Below, piece by piece: positions 58,101 to 64,000 of a stretch of DNA of 64,000 bases. Source of the stretch: Diphasiastrum complanatum (taxonomy: Eukaryota > Streptophyta > Lycopodiopsida > Lycopodiales > Lycopodiaceae); assembly GCA_029204225.1 (NCBI GenBank), contig CM055097.1:10858230-10922229 (forward strand). Reading direction: 5' to 3'. The translations under genes and the position numbers were made by a program. Below the pieces are notes generated by a model, which was not told the origin of the DNA, searched no databases, and saw only the letters and a list, made by a program, of their open reading frames with translations. The first letter of the stretch is position 1. Each line of letters opens with the position of its first letter.

Positions 58101-58694
58101 CATCTTTTACGGCTGGACGTTTCGGGCTTGCCTATTCTTCCAGTTTATCTTACACAGACGCTATCTTTTGGTCTGAGATATCGTATAGGACAGCTTCGAG
58201 TCTCTTCTCATCAGCTTGCTATCGAGACAGGTAGATACACAGACACTCCCAGATTGCAGCGGATATGTCAGCTTTGTTCTCTTCAGGAGGTGGAAGATGA
58301 GTTTCATTTCATCTTTCGCTGCCCAGTATACTATGAGATTAGAGGACGATACCATTGTTTATACCGAGATATTCCCCTCACGTTGAGCTCCTTCCTCGAG
58401 TATCCAGATGCTAGATGTGTGGGTCTTCTTTTGAGAGAGATGTATATTTTACGAGCTTCACTTCTACCTACGCTCTCAGATATGGATTCCAGTCAGGCTC
58501 ACATTACTCAGTTCTTCCAGAAGCGAGACAGAGTGGATATTTCGGTTGCGGATTTTGACGTCCCCGTCCGAAGATCGAAGACACAGAGAGTTTCGGCTCG
58601 ATCCAGTGCTACTAGATCTTCATACGCCTCCCACCAGCCTACATCACGACCCACTACTACCATCACTCATTACTTTCGGCTTGCTCGTAGCTAG
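55143..58694 (+). CDS. LINE ORF2: endonuclease / reverse transcriptase, no AUG start
   Basis: Open from the codon after the ORF1 TAG to TAG 58694. Numbering from the TTG at 55191 gives 1167 residues. The apurinic-type endonuclease (1-260) has WNCNG, Glu34 (LAETH), AGDFNA at about 147, VVDYF at about 229 and SDHSLL at about 256. The reverse transcriptase (about 470-760) has QAGFRPGYSTSDQ, CFVDFRKAFDSV, KQGCPLSPTLF and YADD at 696-699. A C-terminal zinc motif has Cys1026, Cys1029, His1039 and Cys1044. Near the end, QAHITQFF (1102-1109) matches the PCNA-interacting PIP box. No in-frame ATG precedes the endonuclease catalytic residues; the first Met codon lies near residue 80. Translation must therefore come from readthrough of the ORF1 UAG or from a non-AUG start. 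RNase H was not seen. Confidence 0.9.
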   Translation, partial: ELGAPGYRSYPRSPTNLRLGFWNCNGFLSSSSAGDFADFIRKCDILLLAETHESLYHPLPNIQEYSWHSAFRPFVRGKTCRGSGGVACLYRDTTVQMVKQDPYARYIWLHIIGSLLGLPQDIYIAICYFAPQTSVFAEFGGDPFQALSDDIAIFSQQGSILLAGDFNARTSSRQTEFHAATDLLRLYPLDMGLDRVSQDADTPATSFGEQLITLAETHALAILNGLTQWPSSSAYTCYPHGGGHSVVDYFIGSPALISHISDFSITPPTISDHSLLHISLGHITSSLQISCSLPTHKRIPFTQSGFTNYTTILSQLLANFPFMAPIDQQATFLSTSLLAAASSSFPTKTTSSHRSVHNRWYDAECRSLHNHVTYARSHSPATLKQCQKEYHRTTRTKKIKYLQSLCQKMINSLDSPSSSFFWKHFTRHSSTLAPIAIESWIEYATELYTTDSPPTSLSPRPDHCSLFTPDMVENAIKHAKLNKATDYDSLSVDFLKPVAHLISPYIAHVFNTAVTSGFPTAWCTNILHPILKAGDPMNVGNYRTIMIGHTLAKIYGSILQTVTGSFAETEGLHAMGQAGFRPGYSTSDQIFILRCIIEEARHRKQRIYCCFVDFRKAFDSVPRHLLFQRLSSLGFSEDTIAAIITLYERVLARFRDGSGWSSQIQSTIGVKQGCPLSPTLFALYIDDLERIIREEGGEGCPLADIIIPILLYADDVVLLSSSAAGLQSHLSALHHFCQRWGLTVNLKKTKIMVFNTNRQHMRDVIFYYDGLPIEIVTSYTYLGVLFSGPLLTFRPAATARLRKGHTALVHMERFCSTYYVQDPATRCLLFSATVSPVVLYSAETWCPDLSRDTWRDLTRIQILMLSRIIRAKPSVPHDIILAEFASPPLVVGAMFQIITFLHRVSDLDTSRYIVAALTSSCTIADQGAKHSWYRSVSALLQTWGLSALDLPNGTHAYIRQQIYRSYIRTIWSHPDPDRIKLHYYGTHLLRLDVSGLPILPVYLTQTLSFGLRYRIGQLRVSSHQLAIETGRYTDTPRLQRICQLCSLQEVEDEFHFIFRCPVYYEIRGRYHCLYRDIPLTLSSFLEYPDARCVGLLLREMYILRASLLPTLSDMDSSQAHITQFFQKRDRVDISVADFDVPVRRSKTQRVSARSSATRSSYASHQPTSRPTTTITHYFRLARS

Positions 58695-58882
58695 TTTCCT
58701 CCGCGGAGCAGGTGGTTAAGCTCTTGCTTTGTACCCTCACCAGCTGGTGGTTAAGCTTGGATACTTTTTCTCTTAGAGACAGAGAGATCGATATTTTAGT
58801 TTTAGTTTTACTGTCTTTTCATTGGTAAATAAGTCCTTATGCGGACAATGCTTCTCACATTTTGTACTCTCTTTTGTCTTAT

Positions 58883-58896
58883 GTGCCCCTGGGCAC
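58883..58896 (+). other. 3' hairpin of the LINE
   Basis: GTGCCC-CT-GGGCAC forms a perfect 6-bp stem with a 2-base loop, about 10 bases before the TTAATAATAA tail. Hairpins at this place serve as the recognition site for the reverse transcriptase in several LINE clades; this role is inferred here. Confidence 0.6.
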
Positions 58897-59220
58897 CAAA
58901 AGACGTTAATAATAATAATTCTAATTCTAATTCTCTCTCTCTCTCTCTCATCTTGCACGGAGCAAACCATTTTTGACTAACCATTCAAACTTCACAGAGC
59001 TAACCATTTGTAAGCAACCACGATAAATTAGCCATGACACAAATAGACTGTAAAAGAATATATACATCTCATCTGATGCCACTGTACATGATGCTAAAAT
59101 GTGTATCAGTATCTACAAGTCTGCGCTAAACAAATCATCCCTCTGCGTGCCAGATGCATCTGCAGGGGTGTCAAATACAGTCTGGCTCGGAGCTGGAGGC
59201 ATCTGGGACTCCTCTAGGTC

Positions 59221-62200
59221 TCAGCCAACGCCTGCCAAGAGACGACTAGAAAAATCATCGGTGCGTCCCCTCTTGGCTGGCCTGCCTCTGGGTCTGCCGG
59301 AAGGAACCCTCTGTGGTACACTCCTGCATGGGGGTCTCCCTTTGCCACGGGGGGGTCTCTGGGAGGAACTGCCTGCCTGTGATGCTCTGAGTCGTCTTTG
59401 CGCTATTTGTCTCTGGGCAGCAGCCTCTGTCTCCCTCGCAAACTTTGACCAGCCATCATCTGAAAGGGGGCGTGATGCGGGGGTACTGGGTGGGGCACGT
59501 GGACAATCCCCTGCTAGGTCGACCGTCTCATCTGAATCATATGTGGGCTCATCATCAGAGGAGGGCAATGGAACGTCAGCAGGGAGGGTGGTGGTCTCAT
59601 CGGCATCGGCATCATCCTCGGGCTCACCCTGCAGAGCATGCCGAACAGCATCGTTCGGATCAACCTCTGGCTCATGATCTGCCGCTGCAACCAGGCACTC
59701 ATCGGGATTGATCTGCACAAGTCAATCATTCGTGAGAATAGCCGAAGCAACCGTGAGGGCATTAAACTGAATGTCTCAAACCAATACGAAAGCAAAACGA
59801 CAGAGCAACGAAATATACCTGCAGCAGTAGGGCATGTGCGCCTCCTGCCCTCATGCTCTCCGTGATGCGTCGAACCACTCTGGTGTTGGTGTTGCAGTAC
59901 ACCATGTCATTGCACCGCTCCGTTGTCAGACAGTTCCGCTTGTTCGTGTGAACAAGGCTGAACGCTGACCAGTTCCGCTCGCACACGCAAGCAGAACAGT
60001 CCTACATTAATTGGCAACAACTCGAGTGAGTACCGACCTTGTAGAGAAAATGCGAAAACTGGTTGGATGAATGAGATCAGACAACATACCTGTGAAAGGA
60101 CTTGGAGCGCGAGTGTCCTCAGGTCTGGCTGCCCGGCGCCGTAGCTCTCCCACCATGATACAGGCAAGAGCCTGTTCTCTCGAACACGTGCAAGGTCCTC
60201 GCCGAACAGCCCCAGAGAGTGCCTGCAGTTGAGCAACGATATGCTTGAGTACACTTGAGCCCGTGCAGGGAAATTGAACGAACGACAACGTACAATAGAT
60301 CAAGAGTTTACCTGTAACCGAGCCTCTGCACCTCGAGCCTGCTGCGGAACCCAGTGTCGCTGCTGAGGAGGCAGATGTATGCGAACCAGTCCACACGTAG
60401 CTCTGCATCGTCGTACTGCCTCTTGCTCTGAAAAAGCGGATGCAGTATGTGGGCCACACTGTGAATGAGCCGGTGAAACTTCTCCCATCGCCGCTGCCAC
60501 AAGCGCCTGATAGGCTCCAACCTATGGACCAAACCACGCGGAGGCAACAGTTACATACCATCGTGTTGCGGCAACAAGACGAAACAGAGTGCGAAATGGA
60601 AGTAAGGATGGTGAGACGGAAAAAAGTTATACCTGGTAGGGTCCAGCTCGGAACACTGGAAAGACTCACCTATGCGGTCCATGAACTCGTAGATGAGGCC
60701 CATCGTGCACCCCTCACGATCAACGAGCCTCAGAACAGAGTAGATGGGGCGCATGATGTCCATCAGCTGCTGCATATCCACCCAGAAAGGCTCCATGAAT
60801 AAGATGTCGTGGAAGGCCAAGCCCTCTGGGGTCATGGACAGGTCCATGGCGGTGAACTCTGCCGAAGTGGCCATGTGCCGCAATTCACCCTTGAGCTTGT
60901 GTAGCCGCTCAAGCATGATGAACTGGTAGGCGAAGCGGGTGCGAGCAGGCTTCTTCAAGTCGAGCCTGCATTGACAAACGGAATGAGAGGCACACATGAA
61001 ACGAGCCAAAAAAAAAGAGCATCTTGATGAGCAAAAAGTAAGTGGCAGCTTACCTGCTGAATGTGCGGAAAAGTGCCGTCATGCGGCGCTTGCGTGTGAC
61101 GAAGTCCACGACCGCAAGTGCCCTCATGAGAATGTCACTGACCCAAGGCAGGCGCCCGATGGAATGCAGGAGGAGGTCCAGTGAGTGTGCGACGCATGGC
61201 GTCCACACGATGGAGGGGTAGTCTGCCATAAGAAGCTCCCCCATACCGCGGCAGTTGGATGCATTGTCCGTCACAACCTTTCGCGATACATTCACATGAT
61301 CAGTTCACAACTCGGAAACACATTGCAATCAATCGAAAACTATGCAGAACTATTGTATCAACATCAAGCAACAAATGAGCAAGCAACTAATGAAAGAATA
61401 TTATACCTGGACAACGCGCTGTGGTCCAACCTCCTCTATCGCCGCGCGAATGATGCCGTAAATGTACTCGGCCGAATGCACTCTCCCTGCCTGGGAGGCG
61501 TCGATGCTGCGCAAGAACATGGAATCACAACAACTAGAAACAATCACGTTGATGAGTGGACGTCTGCGACGATCAGTCCACCCATCAGCCATGATGGAAC
61601 ACCCGTATCTATCCCAAGCCTTGTGCAGTGCGGCCAGTCTCTCTCTGACTGATGCAACCCGGTCCTGGAGCAAAGGGCCTCGTAGTGCGTCGGCTGTGGG
61701 TGGTGTGTAGCCGGGCGCAGACTGCAACTTTCGAGATAGCCTCTCGAAAGATGAGGGATGATGCCATGATAAAGGGGAGGTTCAAGTCATAGAACATCTG
61801 TGCTATGGTCTTGGTGGCCTCTCTGTGCTGCCCCTCTTTGAAAGATCCCGGCATGGACATCTGTCTGGTGCCTCGGGATGTGGATGGCTGGGAGGATGCG
61901 GATGTGGAGGTGGTGGCATAGGTGCAGGTGCGGAAGCGGAGGATGTAGACGGGCCGTGCAGATCTGACGGTGATGGCAGACGCGTAGGTGCAGCAGTGAA
62001 GGCCGTGGATCCATGGGGAGTACTGGCGGAGGCGGAGGCGGTGGCGGGGGCGGGGGCGGGGGCGGGTGCAGATGCAACGGTGGGGGCGGTGGCGCTGGGT
62101 GCACCAGTGGCAGGGTCGGTGGCAGTGGATGCACCAGTAGAAATAGAGTCCACGGCATCTGTGGACGGCTCGCCGGGCTCAGCAGCCGTTTCAGAATATG

Positions 62201-62400
62201 TCTCCATAATGCGAGCCCTCTCCGCAGCGGGGATGACCATACAAATGCCGATCCCGTAGCGTCCCCCCATGTGTCGGACTCGCAACCCCCCCAGATGTGC
62301 TCGAACCCGAGAGGCGTTCCCTGTGAACTGCCTTCGACAAAAAGGGCAATGCCACTTTTTGTCGGGCATGACCTCCACCTCATCCCAAATGGGACGAGCA

Positions 62401-62405
<5 letters not shown>
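59221..62405 (-). CDS. hAT-family transposase gene, seven exons, with a compensated frameshift region
   Basis: Minus-strand exons 62405-61407, 61277-61054, 60965-60633, 60521-60312, 60222-60090, 60001-59819 and 59712-59221, all with GT-AG introns of 88-129 bases and matching phases, total 858 codons. Exon 1 has a BED zinc finger (WHCPFCRRQF, then RAHLGG), a Pro/Ala/Ser-rich linker and the DUF659 domain (PGYTPPTADALR, YGCSIMADGWTD). The catalytic core follows: TDNASNCRG, TPCVAHSLDLLL, TRFAYQFIMLERL and FHRLIHSVAHILHP. Exon 6 carries the C-terminal dimerisation motif CERNWSAF, and the last exon is acidic then Arg-rich. Between about 61910 and 61733 the conserved reading (IAQMFYDLNLPF) is in another frame, which returns afterwards; the strict frame stops at 61803. 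It is either a pseudogene with two offsetting indels or contains sequence errors. Confidence 0.8.

Positions 62406-62461
<56 letters not shown>
62405..62461. repeat. (CT)n microsatellite abutting the hAT start codon
   Basis: About 28 CT units on the plus strand (GA on the coding strand) immediately 5' of the transposase ATG at 62405-62403. Confidence 0.95.
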
Positions 62462-62465
<4 letters not shown>

Positions 62466-62505
62466 CGCACACACACAGAAGCACGGAAATCCAAGCTCTC
62501 TCCCG

Positions 62506-62520
62506 CCCTAAACCCTAAAC
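62506..62520. promoter_or_regulatory. Telomere-type (telo-box-like) motif upstream of the hAT gene
   Basis: CCCTAAACCCTAAAC, two plant telomere units, about 100 bases upstream of the transposase start. AAACCCTAA boxes occur in many plant promoters; a regulatory role here is inferred. Confidence 0.5.
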
Positions 62521-62621
62521 CCCAAACCCAAGCACCCTTGAACCTAAATCCTAAACTCACACACACACACTGTGGACACACACAAATCCTCTCTCTCTAC
62601 GTTCCCCACACTCTTTGTCTC

Positions 62622-62624
<3 letters not shown>

Positions 62625-62683
<59 letters not shown>

Positions 62684-62686
62684 ACA
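62625..62686. repeat. Compound (CT)n(CA)n microsatellite
   Basis: About 17 CT units to 62659 followed by about 14 CA units. Confidence 0.95.
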
Positions 62687-62738
62687 GATCACCAAACACA
62701 CACAACTGAATGCACACAAATCAACACACAATTATCTC

Positions 62739-62757
62739 ACACACACACACACACACA

Positions 62758-62830
<73 letters not shown>
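62739..62830. repeat. Compound (CA)n(CT)n microsatellite
   Basis: About 10 CA units, then about 35 CT units from 62760. Together with the two arrays nearer the gene it forms a 430-base purine/pyrimidine-rich promoter region. Confidence 0.95.
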
Positions 62831-62832
<2 letters not shown>

Positions 62833-62945
62833 GCTATGCTCTCCCACACTCTCCCTCTTCCGCCCTCTGCCTGCTCTCGGGTTCTGCGGATTGTCCGCAG
62901 GGCTCGCGTGTTTTTGCTTTTTATTTTTTATTTTTTTTGAAAAAA

Positions 62946-63114
62946 AAAACGCGTCCGGGGCCCGGACGCGTTCTGGGCCCCCGACGCGTCCACGTCCGGA
63001 CGCTGGACGCGTCCAGCCTTTAAAAATAAAAAATAAAAAAAAAGGACGCGTCCGACCCGCGTCCGGGGGTCGGATGCGTCCGGGTCCGGGCGTCGGACGC
63101 GGCCATTTTGGCCC
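62946..63114. repeat. GC-rich block of GGACGCGTCC-type repeats
   Basis: Ten or so copies of GGACGCG / CGCGTCC, many joined as palindromes such as GGACGCGTCC, GGGGCCC and GTCCGGAC. The block lies upstream of the hAT gene in its orientation and could be a subterminal repeat array bound by the transposase BED finger, which is an inference. Confidence 0.8.
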
Positions 63115-63137
63115 GGACCCTCATGGCTGTAACAGAC

Positions 63138-64000
63138 ATTCAAACGGTGCCTCGTCTCCACTTTGTTTTCCTATAATTTTTATGGACCGAGATCAAAAAA
63201 AGATTATGAAATTGACAAGCAACCTCATCTTTTAAACTCTTGGCATATTAAGAATCCAAGAGTCCATAAAGAAATTCCTAAAAGCTTGTTATGCTATTTA
63301 AACAGGTGCGCTCATAACAAGTAAGAAAACGTGGCTTGTGGAAAAACTCCAGCTTAAAAGAAGTCTCTCTCACCGAAAAGGTATTTTAAGTGACTTTTAC
63401 ACCCGACAGTTCACCTATGGCTCGTTCTAACAACCATGCCATAAATTTATGGCACTTTTACTGGGTGCAAAGGTCACTAAGAATAGCATTTTTCAATAAG
63501 TATTACATGGTTTTTGGACTATCTGGGTGTTTTCCTTTTTTTCTTTTTTTTTTTTTTGGGGGGGGGGCGTTGTTCCTTCTAGAGTGGATGGCCCAAGGGG
63601 AATGCACCTACCCCAACGTAATGCCATGCATGCAAGTCTATTCATGTGGGATTACTTTTTTCCAGAAATCAGCAGAATGTGCGTGTGCAGAACCAAGGGA
63701 TGGCTGCCACATATCACATGGAATGTGCACCAGATCTATGTAGCAGCTAATCGTTGCCTATTCACATCTACATTTGGTTAGGAAACTTCATCAAAATGTG
63801 CATGAGCTATGTGGCAGCCAATCATTGGTTGTCCACATGACATCCTGTTGAAATATTCCATCCTTCGTTGTCAAAGTTTCATTGGATGTCCATAATAAGA
63901 CTTTTGGAAATGTGCTCCCTAACAACCATGAAATGATAGCATGCCTTCAAGTGAAGCTGGCAATCCTATTTACAGTCTTCTGAAGCACTAAAATTGATCT
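63138..64000. other. Intergenic DNA, no gene recognised
   Basis: Contains a T-run followed by a G-run at 63538-63568 and short open frames (117 and 84 codons) without domains. Nothing else is recognisable up to the window end. Confidence 0.4.

Larger units (their letters stand above)
53956..58933 (+). mobile_element. LINE (non-LTR retrotransposon), apparently intact coding capacity
   Basis: Both ORFs are open over their full length, which suggests a fairly young copy. The 5' limit is uncertain but includes or follows the CT tract at 53956. The 3' end is a short tandem tail, TTAATAATAATAATT plus CTAATT repeats, at about 58905-58933, preceded by a hairpin. No target-site duplication could be fixed. 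Confidence 0.85.

Noticed and set aside
62013-63023. 336-codon Gly/Cys- and Ser-rich plus-strand ORF
   Set aside because: It is the opposite strand of the hAT linker and the CT/CA arrays; composition and overlap show it is not a gene.
62946-63114. CRISPR-like or rRNA-like array
   Set aside because: The repeats are short, irregular GC palindromes without spacers of constant length, in a plant nuclear context.
58982-63145. CATTCAAAC on both sides of the hAT gene as its target duplication
   Set aside because: A 9-base match at 58982-58990 and 63137-63145 without inverted terminal repeats beside it; chance match cannot be excluded, so hAT ends were not assigned.

Overview
The window is nuclear DNA of a land plant. 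The evidence is a spliced alpha-type carbonic anhydrase gene with short GT-AG introns, dense layers of plant-type LTR retrotransposons (Ty1/copia, Ty3 chromovirus and Ty3 elements primed by a tRNA-Asp-like site), a hAT transposase gene, telomere-type TTTAGGG motifs and many long GA/CT microsatellites. A large-genome plant such as a fern, lycophyte or gymnosperm would fit, but the species cannot be fixed from sequence alone.

Layout. 1-4.9 kb is mostly uninterpretable intergenic DNA with a (GA)39 array and a strong 60-bp-arm foldback. 4.9-10.9 kb holds the only clear host gene: an eight-coding-exon, 287-residue secreted alpha carbonic anhydrase with a TATA box, a probable leader intron, an old copia remnant in its second coding intron and a perfect 99-bp duplication in its fourth. 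11.9-17 kb contains tRNA-like (SINE-like) repeats and broken pieces of several retroelements, including an unrecognised 394-residue minus-strand ORF.

17-44.6 kb is a nest of retrotransposons. A Ty3 element (5' LTR 17035-17863) carries gag and protease and was hit by a 1249-bp solo LTR with a perfect 5-bp target duplication. A second partial copy of its gag/protease (27.3-29.0 kb) was hit by a minus-strand copia element (LTR 29007-30128). A second minus-strand copia element is split by a complete chromovirus (33359-39655, target duplication CGCTC). A 3' end of the first Ty3 family (LTR 42764-43508) abuts another minus-strand Ty3 remnant. 44.6-48.8 kb holds copia fragments and a 2.4-kb LTR element without recognisable pol (target duplication GACAA).

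50.4-53.6 kb is a block of nested repeats: a 407-bp tandem duplication containing telomere-like repeats, 87-bp repeats and a long palindrome. 54.0-58.9 kb is an apparently intact LINE. Its ORF1 and ORF2 lie in the same reading frame, separated by one UAG, and ORF2 has no usable AUG; ORF2 ends with PCNA-binding-like (PIP) motifs. 59.2-62.4 kb is a seven-exon hAT transposase gene on the minus strand, preceded by CT/CA microsatellites and a GC-rich GGACGCGTCC repeat block. The last 0.85 kb shows nothing recognisable.

The genes do not form a pathway. The carbonic anhydrase is the resident gene and nearly everything else is mobile DNA. The most unusual system is the LINE, whose organisation suggests stop-codon readthrough or another non-AUG route to its endonuclease/reverse transcriptase.
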